From: Phascolarctos cinereus
Lineage: Eukaryota > Chordata > Mammalia > Diprotodontia > Phascolarctidae
Assembly (NCBI RefSeq): GCF_002099425.1
Contig: NW_018344001.1
Coordinates: 8,141,001 to 8,205,000, forward strand
Direction of reading: 5' to 3'
Length of the DNA: 64,000 nucleotides
Below are positions 21,911 through 32,314 of this stretch, piece by piece. The translations under genes and the position numbers were made by a program. Each line of letters starts with the position of its first letter. Within the stretch, counting starts at the first letter, position 1. The notes under the pieces were generated by a model, which did no database searches, was not told where the DNA came from, and worked only from the letters and a program-made list of their open reading frames with translations.

Positions 21911-22055
21911 CTTGTCATGTTCGTCGATGGAGTTCAGGATGACCTGGGCTGCATCCTTGGCGATCTGAAGCTGGGTTTCTGTGACTGAGGCACCATGGTC
22001 CATGATAACAACGATGTGTTTTGACTGGGGCCGGACCGTAGAGACATAGATAGGC
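21911..22055 (-). CDS. CACHD1: CACHD1 coding exon (about residues 215-263), start of VWA domain with MIDAS loop 1
   Basis: This 145-bp exon completes an Arg codon and encodes PIYVSTVRPQSKHIVVIMDH, then GASVTETQLQIAKDAAQVIL and NSIDEHDK. HIVVIMDHGAS is the first beta strand and metal-site loop of the VWA fold. The motif is D-x-G-x-S rather than the canonical D-x-S-x-S (about D234, G236, S238), as I recall for human CACHD1. The following helix carries TQLQIAKDAAQVIL. The acceptor is ...gtgtcacag and the donor is GTGATA. It ends exactly at a codon boundary. The next exon is only 0.9 kb downstream, the shortest spacing here apart from the last pair of exons. Confidence 0.97.
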
Positions 22056-22729
22056 CTGTGACACATACAAGGAGAACATTGGTGCCCAATTCCTTCTGGC
22101 TTGGGATTTCCTTCTGAATCTCCAAGTTCCCTCCATCAATCAACAGGTATTTTGATGTGTCTGGCACCAGGGCTGGACAATTGAGGTTCCAAGTAAAAAT
22201 GAAACCATTCGTACCCTCCCAGATCTGACATCCAACTATCTTTCTGTGGTTCCTGGCCTGCTGATCCTCAGCCCTGGGTCCCTGCCCCTTCCCCAAAACG
22301 ACCCATTGCTTCTTCTCTGATCCCTGAGCTACCCTGGCTACTGGACAAAGCTGAGCAAACACCTTGACTTGGTTGACTATGAATTCAATCAGTCTAAGCA
22401 TTCACCTTGGGCCAAGGGGCATAGAGGATGGAGGGGATGCCCTCAGACCCAGGAAACCCTGGGTTCAAGTGCAGACTGGATGTGGGATTCTGGGCAAGTG
22501 CAAAACCTCTGTGGATTCTCCAAGAGGCCAGATTGCAGGGTTGTGAGTTCACTAAACCAATGTAATCACATGTCAATTAAAAAAAAAAACAAACCACGCT
22601 TTATCTCCAAGCCAGACTTCCAGGAAAGAATGAAGCTACTTTGGAAGTCCTGCCCCGGGGCGCTGCTGTCCTACTGGGTGGGTGCCCACGACGTACCCCA
22701 CCCCCACCCCCACTCCTGACCATGTTTCA

Positions 22730-22810
22730 TCCTGGCCACATCCTACCATGCACTTGTATCCCAACTCCTAGCATGGCATTTGACAATTAGTAGGAACTTA
22801 GTAAGCACGT
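22730..22810 (+). mobile_element. LINE-2 3' end fragment
   Basis: It contains acttgtatcccaactcctag and taggaacttagtaagca. Confidence 0.6.
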
Positions 22811-22817
22811 GTAGATC

Positions 22818-23090
22818 GACCACTAGGTGGCACCAGAGTGCACAAAGCGCTGGAGATCTGAGCTCAAAACCTGCCTCGGACACTAGCCCTATTGCTCTGG
22901 GAAAGTTAGTTAATCTCTCCCTGCCTCGGTTTGCTTATATGTAAAATGGGTATGATAATAGCACCTACCTTCTAGGCTAGTAGTGAGCATCCCATGAGCT
23001 AACATATGTAAAGTGATCTGCAAACCTTGAGGTGCTACATAAATGCTAGCTATTATTATTGTTATCATTATTATTATTATTATTATTATT
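22818..23090 (+). mobile_element. Marsupial CORE-SINE with MIR-type tail and ATT repeat
   Basis: It contains gaccactaggtggcaccaga, tatgtaaaatgggtatgata and ends in tgctagctattattattg followed by an (ATT)n run at 23053-23090. Confidence 0.88.
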
Positions 23091-23109
23091 GATCTTTAAC
23101 TTTGTATTC

Positions 23110-23235
23110 TATCTTGGAAAGTTGTCTGGGATACTGAGAGGTGAAGTAATTTGCCTGGGATCTCACAGCCTAATATGTCCTAGAACAGGACTTGAACCCA
23201 GAGTTTCCTGATTCTAAGCCCTGCCCTCTCTACTC
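23110..23235 (-). mobile_element. MIR-type SINE, reversed
   Basis: It contains ttgcctgggatctcacagcc and gaacccagagtttcctgatt. Confidence 0.7.
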
Positions 23236-23259
23236 ATTGAACTAAGCTGGGGCCAGGCA

Positions 23260-23440
23260 ACACAATGATGGGGTGCTGGGGCTGGAAGAGACCTAAGAAG
23301 TCATCTGGTCAGAGAAGGAGCCTGCAGTCCAGAGATGGGAGTGCTTCACCCAAGGTCACATGCCTGGTAAGTGGCCAAGCCAAACTCAAACCCAGGTCTT
23401 TGGCCTCTAAGCCCAGCACTATCTCTACCTCTCCATGCTG
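23260..23440 (-). mobile_element. MIR-type SINE, reversed
   Basis: It contains cacccaaggtcacatgcctg and caaacccaggtctttggcct. Confidence 0.75.
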
Positions 23441-23664
23441 TTGTAAAAACTCCGATGGCCTGGGAATGCTGAAGGTTAGAGAACAACCTTGTTCCTGGAG
23501 CCGTTTCATAGGAATTTAGTCATCTGCCGATTATCTGTTTGCAATGATGAACATCTGGGGTCAATCTGTGCTTTTTTTCAAAACCGGAATTTGCTTTGAG
23601 GTTAGCATAACAGGACCCAGTTACTAAAGAGGTTTTGGTAGATGAAAACAAACAGAGCAGGGAG

Positions 23665-23845
23665 CTGTCATGGAAGGTCTTGGAGTCAAAGGACCCGGGT
23701 TCAAATTCTGTCATTTACTCTAGGTGATGTTGGGTGAGCCCTGTTTCCTCCCAAAGCCTGATTTTCTTCCTCTGAAAAAAAATGTCAGGGTCAGATTGGA
23801 TGACCTCTGGGAGACCCCCTTCCCACTCTAAATGAAGTGTCTCTG
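23665..23845 (+). mobile_element. MIR-type SINE
   Basis: It contains cttggagtcaaaggacccgg, attctgtcatttactc and gattggatgacctctgggag. Confidence 0.75.
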
Positions 23846-23999
23846 AATTAGCCACCCTCCCCTCCCCTGAAGAGCCGCTACCTGGGGTGTCAAAGAGGGG
23901 CTTTGGGCTCAGGTGCGGGGATGGCCTCTCTAGCAGAGGTCTGTCCAAGTCACAATCTGTGATCCTGAGATCCCCATGACAGACAGAGGTGGCAGATGA

Positions 24000-24185
24000 T
24001 AGAGCCTCAGGTGGGAGCCGGCCCTTCTCTGTCACAGACCCCTTTGGCAGTATGGTGGAGGCCAGCCTCAGCATAAAGGCACCAAATCAAACATAGGTGA
24101 TTACAAAGGAAACCGATCTAGGAAAACATAATTATTTGTGTGTGGGTGTTCCAAAGTTCACAGACTCCTGGTTAAGAACTTCAAA
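24000..24185 (+). mobile_element. Unnamed ~200-bp repeat family, copy 3
   Basis: It shares acagacccctttggcagtat, gattacaaaggaaaccgatc and the end ggttaagaact with the other copies. Confidence 0.55.
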
Positions 24186-24335
24186 TCTAACTCAATTCCT
24201 TCATTTACAGATGAGGAAACTGAGGGCCCAGGAGGGAACTGCCCAATGTCTCACAGGTAGCAAGTATAGAGATGTGATTTGAACTCAGCTCTTCTGACTT
24301 GAGAACCTTCCATTGTTCCACACTGCCTCCTGATG
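24186..24335 (-). mobile_element. MIR-type SINE, reversed
   Basis: It contains cagatgaggaaactgagggc, atgtctcacaggtagcaa and tgatttgaactcagctcttc. Confidence 0.8.
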
Positions 24336-24394
24336 GAGGACAGATTCAGAGCTGTCTGACTGCAATGATTGTATTGATCAAAGAGATTATCTAT

Positions 24395-24444
24395 TTGTCT
24401 GTCTGTCTGTCTCTCTCTCTCTATATATATCTCCCTGTGTGTGT
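24395..24444. repeat. TCTG/TC/TA simple repeat
   Basis: A pyrimidine-rich TCTG and CT run with TA units lies directly before the GA-rich tract and is complementary to part of it. Confidence 0.9.
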
Positions 24445-25033
24445 TTGAGAGACAGAGATGGAGGGAGAGATGAAGAATGGAAGAGGGAGACAGAGAAAGA
24501 GATGGAAGAAGAGGGAGAAGGAAGGATGAAGAAACAAAGAAAAATAAATAGAGTTAAAGAGGGATGGAGGAAAAGAGAAGATGGGAGAAACAGATTTATA
24601 AAAATAAAAACAGAGACAGAAAGCAAAAGAAGGAGGGAGAGAGGGGTGAGAGAGGGAGAAAAACACACAGAGAAAAAGAGATAGAGAGGGAGAGAGACAG
24701 AGACAGAGAGACACAGAGAAAGAGACAGACACAGAGAGAGAGAGAGACAGAGACAGAGAGAGAAGACAGGGAAGGAAGAAAGAAGGAGAGGGAAGGTGGG
24801 GGAGAGAGAAAGGGAGGAGAGAGGGAGAGAGAGAGGAGAGAGAGAGAGAGAGAGAGGGACAGAGAGACAGAGAGAGACAGAGAGAGAGGAGGAAGAAAGG
24901 GAAAGAAGAAAGAAGGAGGGAGAGGGAAGGTGGGGAGAGAGAAAGGGAGGAGAGAGAGAAGGAAGAAAAGAGAGGAGGGAGAGAGGGAGAGAGAGAGAGA
25001 GAGACAGAGAGAGGGAGAGAGAGACAGAGAGAA
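24445..25033. repeat. Polypurine GA/GGAA/GACA tract, about 590 bp
   Basis: It is nearly continuous purine on the plus strand, with aca interruptions and a few longer breaks before 24680. A block with gggaaggtgggggagagaga recurs about 134 bases later (24791 and 24925), so part of the tract grew by segmental duplication. Confidence 0.95.
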
Positions 25034-25969
25034 TCCATTTATAAGTGGCATTCTTTTTTCCAGCACACAACCCAAAGCTGGAGAGACACTGCAGAGGGCC
25101 CTGCACTGGCCCAAGCTCCTGGACGTTGGTTGGGTTTGTCTTCCAAGGACAAAGGCCCCCTGCCTTTCCTCTCCGAGCACCGGCAGAGAATTCACCCAAG
25201 TCAGGCACCACGAGGCCTCTTATCTGGGCACTTTCAACGATGTTGTCAAAATACGTCAGAATCCGTCCTCCAGCGTCCCACATTTTGGGGTCTTTGTTTG
25301 CCAACATCAAAAACAGACCAACAAAAAGCCCACTTCTCTAGTGAAGTCGCATTCAGCTCATGCCCATTGCTTGGGGGTGGAGGGAGGGTTTGTGAGAAAG
25401 GGGTTTAATGAGTCTTCTATTCACAGTTTTAAAGCTGGAACAAATTAGAGGGATCTTGGGAAAGCAAGCTGGGCTTAGGAGCACTCTTTCTTTTCTCCCC
25501 CCGTGGATCCCCCACCCCAAATATCAGGCCTAACTTGGAGACGTGGCATGCCTGTGGAGCTCAGCGGTGTCCCTCCCTCATTTATGAACTTGCATGAGAA
25601 CTGGGAGGCAGAGAGGGCTGCAAGATACCCCGAATCAGGGCTTGGCAGGATCAAGCCAACTTGTGTTTGAGCCAAAAGGCTTGTGTTGAGATTGGAGGGC
25701 CACCATTGGGCCCGCTTGGTGATTGCATGTGACTTTGATGGGAGCCAGTGGGGAATCAGGAGAAAGATGAGGCAGCCGAGGTGGTGGCTCCACAGGGACA
25801 GAGAGATGTCCCCCCCCCCCATCTTGTGGGAATGGGCAAGAGGAGAAAGCCAGGGGGAAGAGATGCTAGGACAGAGAGATTTTCCCAACGAGGACACTTG
25901 AGGCTTAACCTCTAATTAGGATTCCTAAGGTGAAAGAAGTCGGGAAGAGAATATTTTTTAATTCCACCC

Positions 25970-26160
25970 AGAATCACAAACTTGGAGCTGGAAGGGAATT
26001 CCTGGGTCACTGAATCCAACCCCTTCATTTTACAAATGGGGAAACTGAGATCCAGAGAAATTAAGGGACTCACCAGAGCTCCATATAGTTAATAGAGGTG
26101 GGCTTTGAAGGAGTCCTCTTAACTGCAAATGCAACATTTCTACTTTACTAAGCTTCCCCA
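25970..26160 (-). mobile_element. MIR-type SINE, reversed
   Basis: It contains cttggagctggaagggaatt and attttacaaatggggaaact. Confidence 0.75.
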
Positions 26161-26224
26161 AACCAGATCAGATCTTGGGGGTTATTGGATAGAAAGAGGT
26201 AGTGGGGGGGTTCTTTTAGAAAAA

Positions 26225-26410
26225 GGGATTGATCTGGAATTGGGAGACCTGGAGTAAATCCTGTCTCTACAGTTTACTGGCTGTGGAACCCGGGGTGAGT
26301 CACTTAGATTTTTTTGTGTCTCAGTTCCTCCATCTGTAAAATTAAGGGGAGGGGAGTCAATGCCATTAAGGTCCCTTCCAGCTCCCAATCTACAATCCTA
26401 TAGCCTTGTT
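26225..26410 (+). mobile_element. MIR-type SINE
   Basis: It contains tctacagtttactggctgtg, ctcagttcctccatctgtaa and aaggtcccttccagctccca. Confidence 0.8.
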
Positions 26411-26599
26411 GGGCCTTCATTTCCTCACCTGTAAAATGGGGCTCAAAACGTTCACACGACCCACCTCCTAGGGTGATTGTGAGGACACCATTTTTAAGAA
26501 TGTGAGTTGTTAGAAACAGCTGAGCACGAGTCAGCAACATCATGGTTTTTTTTTTTTCATTGCAGTTGTGGGATGTGCAAGTGTGGCCTGAGAATCAAA

Positions 26600-26900
26600 A
26601 CACTTGGGTTTCCTCTTAGATCTAGAATGGAAGGGACCCCAGAGTCCAGCCTCCTCATGACAAAGATGAGGAAACAGACACGGAGAAATTTGTACCCAAA
26701 CCTTGGGACATTCAGCCTACAGTGAGAAGGGACATTGGGAGGTGGCCGGCCCAAACTCCATCATTCTATGTCTGAGAAGACCAAAGCTGAAGGAGATGAA
26801 GTGACTTGGCTCAAGTCACCCATGGAGGAGCAGAGGGGGAACCAGAAACCAGGTCTTCTGGCCCCAGAGGCAGGGCTCCTGCCGCTTTTCCTCCCAGCTC
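26600..26900 (-). mobile_element. Two adjacent reversed MIR-type SINE fragments
   Basis: At 26600-26720 there is aaagatgaggaaacagacac; at 26735-26900 there is gaagtgacttggctcaagtc and accaggtcttctggcccc. Confidence 0.65.
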
Positions 26901-27514
26901 TGCCCCAGCCTCAGTCAGTGACTCTGAGCCCTAGTCAAAGAGTGGGCTGGGTGATTTCTATAGCCCTCCTCAGTGCTACAAATGATGCCTTGGATTTCGT
27001 ATAGAAGCAGGGAGGTCACAGGCAGGGACCAGGGCAAAGTCCCATTAAACCAGGGATGCTTGGAGCCTGCCAGGAAGCTAGGAGCTTTTCTCCAAGTTCA
27101 AGGGGGCCAAGAGAACTTGTGCTGGAAGGCTTCAGGAGAGGATGATTAAAGGATTGGAAAATGCAAACCCTAGGGGGACAAGCTCAGGGGCTGGGACCAT
27201 TTAGTGCCTGAAGATGGAATGAACAATGACCATGGATCTGAAGGGTTAATAGCAAGAGCTCTGGTCTCAGACAGGCTGGGGAGGGGGCTTCTAAATGGTG
27301 TTTGGAGAGAATTGGCTTGGGTAATCCAACAAATGGCTCTGGTTTCCATTCTGGCATGAATTTAGAAATTTCCTGCGATAGCTCTTACAGGTGGGCCTTT
27401 AAAAGAAGGGTCACCCATCCCATTCATATTGGTGGATTCATCTGAGCCATGGCAGGCAAGAACAGGTGGCCTTGATGATTCCTAGATCTTCTCTACCCAT
27501 CACTGAGAACAGTA

Positions 27515-27715
27515 TGGCCCAATGGATAGAGCGATGCAGTGGGAGTCGAAAAGTCCTGGGTTAAAATATGACCTCTGAAACTTACTAGCTGTATGAATCT
27601 GATAATGTCTCTTAACCTTCCCAGTCTTCATTTCCCTCATCTGCTAAATGGGGAGGTTGGGTTTGATGATCGCTAAGGTCCTTTCCAGCTCTAAACCCAC
27701 AATCCTATGATCAGA
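27515..27715 (+). mobile_element. Marsupial SINE / MIR-type
   Basis: It contains tggcccaatggatagagcga, cttactagctgtatgaatct and ggtcctttccagctctaaac. Confidence 0.85.
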
Positions 27716-27869
27716 ATGGCCTTAGAACCAACAACGTTTGAGAAACAGTGTTTCTACCCAGGCCATTGTCTACATTCTATTAGAAACAGAATTAAAAATA
27801 ACAATAATTACTAGTGTGTGAGCTTTTGATTTGCAGTAAGAAAGAAATGCATTTTTCCAACTAAACCAT

Positions 27870-27965
27870 GCACCTAGAAGGCAGAGTCCATGTTATTCAA
27901 TGTCTCTTGCATCCCACAGGGTGCTGGATACAGAGCAGTGTCCATTTGTTGAATAAATGAGGCTC
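27870..27965 (+). mobile_element. LINE-2 3' end fragment
   Basis: It contains aaggcagagtccatgttatt and atttgttgaataaatgaggc. Confidence 0.6.
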
Positions 27966-28124
27966 CAGATAGTAGGTACTGTGAAGCTGGAGGCTGGTGG
28001 AGTTGACTTCTTGGGGTTGAGTAGGGACAGGACCCTTCACTGGTCTAGGGAACTCCCAGGTGAGTAAACTCCTTCTAGCAAAGTAGATCTGCACCTTCTT
28101 GCCTTAGAGGGTTGCTTAGAGCAC

Positions 28125-28215
28125 TAGGTTTAATGACTTGGCAGTATGTGTCTGAAGTAGGACTCAGGTCTGCTTGGCTTTGAGTCCAGCTCTCTATCCA
28201 CTACACCATACTTCC
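28125..28215 (-). mobile_element. SINE head fragment, reversed
   Basis: It contains taggactcaggtctgcttgg and ctctctatccactacaccat, the reversed SINE head. Confidence 0.6.
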
Positions 28216-28735
28216 TGGCAGAGAACAAACCCTTCCCCCACCCCTCCCAGCCCCCCAGTTTGGACTTCGTGGCCTGGCATAGTTTAAATGAGGTGCTGCC
28301 CCAAAGAAAAAGAGATAAAATGGTGAGCAGAGAACCTCCGGGCTCTGACCTGGACCTGTTCCACAGAACGAGTAATAAGGGGTGCTCTCCCTTGTGCCTA
28401 CAGCTGTCAAAGCAGAATACAACTGTAGAGGGCTTTAGTGATGGCATTCTAAAATGTCATCAAATGAACACATTAACCCCAAGAAAGTAAACTTTTCCCC
28501 CATTTAATTTGGTCATCTATATACCTGGTTTCTGAAGCAATCAACAAGATTCATTTTTTCCCCTTCACTGAAAATGAGAGAGAGGGGAAATACGCTCATG
28601 AATGAACATTTTGCACAGGAATCCAATCACTTTTCATAAAGATATTTCTTGCAATGCCTAATCATTTTGTGTTTAATTTATAGGGATATCTATTTGTCAT
28701 TGAGTCCCAGATCTCCGGGTCCAGCCCCCTCTGAA

Positions 28736-28790
28736 AGTAATGAATGAATAAGTGAATGAATGAATGGGTGAATAAGTGAATGAATAACCC
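28736..28790. repeat. GAAT tetranucleotide repeat next to an exon
   Basis: It is an imperfect (gaat/aatg)n run ending about 20 bases before the donor of the 28.8-kb exon (transcript sense: ATTC repeat just downstream of the donor). Confidence 0.9.
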
Positions 28791-28812
28791 AAAGTAACAG
28801 AAAATGTTGTAC

Positions 28813-28939
28813 CTGCTCCGATGCTCATAGCTGCCCTTGCACCGGAACTTGTGTGCTGGGAAAACGGTGAAGATGCCTTCTTCAGAGCTAAAGTACTGCC
28901 ACTTAATCCCGGGGTTGGACTTCAAATTGTCTGCAAGAA
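28813..28939 (-). CDS. CACHD1: CACHD1 coding exon (about residues 173-215), VWA-N to VWA linker
   Basis: This 127-bp exon starts with two bases of a Val codon and encodes LADNLKSNPGIKWQYFSSEE followed by GIFTVFPAHKFRCKGSYEHR and S. It ends with AG of an Arg codon. The segment with IKWQYF and FPAHKF is the part of the VWA-N region that leads into the VWA domain in alpha2-delta relatives. The acceptor is ...cctctag. The donor, GTACAA, is weaker than its neighbours, and an ATTC-type tetranucleotide repeat begins about 20 bases downstream of it. Phase agrees with the exons on either side and no substitution breaks the frame. Confidence 0.97.
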
Positions 28940-29289
28940 CTAGAGGAAACAGGAAAATGAGATGCGGGCGCCCAACCCCCAGGTACAAAGTGACTTGGGC
29001 ACCTGTTTGGAAGACGCTGCTTTCTGTGGGCACACTCCCCCACAAGTTTTCTGGCTCGCACTTGAATTGCTTGGCCACACTCTTACAAAAAGAACCCCAG
29101 AATGAGAATCAACCCATCAATCAGCAAATGTTTATGAAACCCCAGGGCGCATGCAAGTCATGCTATCCCTGTCCTCAAAGAGGGTACATTCTGTCTCCTG
29201 AGAATGGTGAAATTCCTATACAGTAAATGCTCAGTGTTTGCAAAGTCATGGGGTAGACTACATCGCTTTTCCTTTAGGAGTGTCAGCCT

Positions 29290-29525
29290 TAAAAATCCAG
29301 CTTCTCTCTTGTCTGATGCCCCTCGGACATGCACTTTGCATATCTTTCTCATCTGGCTCTTACAACAAGCCTATGCTCTTATTATGTCTGTTTTATAGAC
29401 AAGGAAACTGAGGCTGACAAAAGTTAAGGGACTTGCCCAGGGTCACACAGCTAGTAAGTATCTGAGACCAGATTTGAACTCAGGTCTTTCTGACTCCAGG
29501 CTCTGTCTGCCTTTCAGAGTCAAAT
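29290..29525 (-). mobile_element. Marsupial CORE-SINE, reversed
   Basis: It contains cttgcccagggtcacacagc, tagtaagtatctgagacc and atttgaactcaggtctttct, with a MIR-type tail at its left end. Confidence 0.85.
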
Positions 29526-30169
29526 CTATGAAGTGGAATCTTGGATTTCAAGGAATTGATGATCAAGACCCTGTGGCAGGCAGCACTGAATATGGCACCC
29601 AGCCTGGTAGCATGTGCATGTGGCGCTGAAGAAATGCTTCACGAGGATGACCCCAGCACAGACAGCCTACAGGTGAGCAGGAAAGAAGAGGTTCTGAGGT
29701 CACCTGAGCAGTCTGGTCTTGGCAGAAATGCAGGGTAGGACTACCGGTCTATGTTTAACTGATAGCTGCAGTCAAGGTGACCCATTGCCTAAAGAGGTGG
29801 CGTTTCAATCACGTTTGAATGGCTAACACAAGGCTTACGGTCCAAGCAGACACTTACACGCTCCATACAAAACCAAACAGCTGCTGGACCCTGTGAAAAT
29901 GCCGGGAGAGCAGCTGTGTGACCCTAACTCATGCCACAGATCATTGACATCCTCGACCTGACTGGACTGGAAAGAACCCAGACCAGCCAGCCAGCCAGGC
30001 TAAGGGAACTCCCAGTCAACATAACAAAAAAAGCCCTGAGGCATTGACACTAAAAATAAATATCCTGTTGGAGGGTTTAGTTTTGACACCTCATGAATAC
30101 CTGAAAACTCTGGGCTGAGGCCTCCCTCCTGGAGGTGGGGGACACACACAGCCCATTAGGTCAAGGGCA

Positions 30170-30365
30170 TCTTATTGTTTTCTGTGTCCTGGACCCTTGG
30201 GCAGCATCTGGTGAAGCCTAGGGACCCCTTCTCAGAATCCTGATTTTAAACGCATGAAATAAAACACATGGGATGACAAAGGAAACCTATTCTACTGAAA
30301 CATAGTTATCAAAATATGTTTAAAAACAAGCTTATGGACTCCAGGTTAAGAAGCCCTGTGTTAGA
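30170..30365 (+). mobile_element. Unnamed ~200-bp repeat family, copy 4
   Basis: It contains tctggtgaagcctagggacc, catgggatgacaaaggaaac and ends ggttaagaagccctgtgtta. It is the best-preserved copy of the family. Confidence 0.6.
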
Positions 30366-30381
30366 GGGTTTTCTCTTTGGA

Positions 30382-30555
30382 AGGCAGCATGGTACAGAGG
30401 AGAGAGTCCCAGACCTGGAATCAGAGAACCCGAGTTCCAATCCTGGGAGTGATACATCCTACTTGTGTGACCTTGGGCTTCCTCCCCTGTAAAATGAGAG
30501 GGTTGGGCCTGACTGCCTTGGAGGCACCTTCAGTTCTGAATCTACCATACAATTC
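30382..30555 (+). mobile_element. MIR-type SINE
   Basis: It contains ggcagcatggtacagaggag, acttgtgtgaccttgggctt and aaaatgagagggttgggcct. Confidence 0.85.
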
Positions 30556-31214
30556 AATCTCAAATAACGGGAGCTGTCCATGTCTGAGTAGAAAGAGACT
30601 CCACACTCCTGAGTGTGAGAGATGCTCAGGAAGACAGGCAACCGTCCTTTCCTTCTCCACAAGGGGAGAGAATCAACAAAGGGAGTGTGAGAGGCTGTAA
30701 GGAGCGCTAACCTTGTAGGAGGAGCTGGATACTGAAGGAGGGCGATGGGGACCTTCAGGAGGAGGACCGGCCTCATTTTAGATTTCACAATAAGGGAGAG
30801 GGAGGCCAGATACAGAACACTGATTATTGGAGTTTCTGAGAAAGGGAACTGCAAAGTGTTTGGTGTGGAGGGTGAAAGGTGATAGCGCAGCTATAATTTC
30901 AGTCAGAGGAAACTCCTGGTTTGCACACTTTCTGTACCAATGCAGACCAGCAACTCCTCTGTAGTGTATAGTCTTAAAAGTGATCTGAGAGGATTCAGAG
31001 ACCCTGGCCCAGGCTCCCCCAGCCAGGACTTGGCCCCGGGTCTTCCCGAGTCCAGAGCTGGCCCCATCTGCTTTGGGGAAGGGGGAGGAGCATGGCTTTA
31101 CTTAAAGCCCGTGTGTTAGGGAAGCTCCGACCAGGGGGAGTTCCAGAATAGTCAGCTCCAGACATTCATTTGTTCTTAGCAGAGTGTGGGGTGCTCAGTA
31201 AGTGCAGAAATGTT

Positions 31215-31360
31215 TTTTAATTCATTTACTCATTCGTTCATTCTCTCAACAAATATTTTCTAAATGCCTGCTATCTATGAGTTATTGTGCTGGTGCTAAA
31301 AGTCAGTCCCATACATTCCTGTCACCATCTAATATAGCACATCCACAGACTAAGAGAAGG
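31215..31360 (-). mobile_element. LINE-2 3' end, reversed (old)
   Basis: It contains caacaaatattttctaaatg and cctgctatctatgagttatt, a diverged reversed terminus. Confidence 0.5.
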
Positions 31361-31439
31361 GGTTTGTAGAATCCCAAGGCCTAAATTCTGTAGAGGAAGT
31401 TGGCCCAAGAGGGTGGAAGGACTTCAGGAGAGGCATTCT

Positions 31440-31810
31440 GATGGCTAAAGCCTTCACATGACAAGGTCACCTTAGGTTGCTGGAAGAGAGCTACACTTCT
31501 TAAACAGAACCAGGAGAACACACAGAAAATGACTCCAGCTGTATAAGCGGAAAGAAAAACACTAACAACAGTAGAAAAACAAACAGGAAAATGTAATGAC
31601 CAAGCTTGGTGAAAAAAAGAAGAGAAAGAAGGAATTGCAGCCCCTTCCCACCCCCTTCTTTGCAGAGGTGGGGGACTGAAGGTCTGAAACACTACATGAG
31701 ATGTCAGATTTTTTCAGCATGTGGCTAGTTTTGTTGAATTGGGTTTATATTCTTTGTTATACAAGATGGCTGTAAGGGAAGGGGAGGGACAAGGATATGC
31801 TGGGAAATAC
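31440..31810 (+). mobile_element. L1 3' end, marsupial type
   Basis: It contains aaacagaaccaggagaacac, then ctttgcagaggtgggggact and ttttgttgaattgggtttat, a recurrent marsupial L1 3' UTR. Confidence 0.65.
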
Positions 31811-32314
31811 ATCGATGAATTTGTGTTGTTTTTTTAAGAGGGGCATACTTACTGCCATTTATTATTTACTACTATTCAAAAATTCATTGTACTACCCATA
31901 GAGGTCAAAAGTTTCCTCTCCCTACAGGTCTTCAAGCAAAATCTAGAACTCTGCTTTTTGGAAAAGCTGCAGAGAGGATTCCTTGATCAAGAACTCTGGA
32001 ATTCCTTCACATAATAATGGCTTTCAGTCATCTCATCTCTTCCTCAAAGTCTGGAAAGATAGTTTAGAGATAGACAGAGAAGGGCTTTGGAAGCCAAGAC
32101 AAGAAGTTAATATTTTCTCCTGCCAGCCAAAGGGAGCCTCTGAATCTTCTTCAGAGGCAGAGGTAAGTGATCTAACTTTGCTTTAGGAATATTAATATGG
32201 CAGCTTTGCGCATGGCAAATAGTGGATTGGAAAAGAGAGACTGGAAGCATGGATGTCAATTAGAAGGCTACTCATTAAGTTAGTTCATGTTAGAGATTAT
32301 AAGGGCTTGAAGTG

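Larger units (their letters stand above)
22056..28812 (-). other. CACHD1: CACHD1 intron, 6.8 kb
   Basis: It contains SINE/MIR copies (22818-23090, 23110-23235, 23260-23440, 23665-23845, 24186-24335, 25970-26160, 26225-26410, 26600-26720, 26735-26900, 27515-27715, 28125-28215), LINE-2 ends (22730-22810, 27870-27965), an unnamed repeat copy (24000-24185), the large GA-rich tract (24445-25033) and an ATTC-type repeat next to the exon. Bases 22060-22720, 25035-25960, 26905-27510 and 28216-28730 show no named repeat. Confidence 0.85.

Noticed and set aside
21934-22401. 155-residue open frame overlapping the 22-kb exon
   Set aside because: It uses a different frame from the CACHD1 exon and runs through intron sequence; the exon frame with splice sites explains the locus.
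24387-25310. Open frame of 307 residues on the minus strand (Ser/Leu-rich), and a plus-strand Glu/Arg-rich frame at 24564-25448
   Set aside because: Both are produced by the GA-rich repeat; composition alone keeps them open. There is no domain or codon signal.
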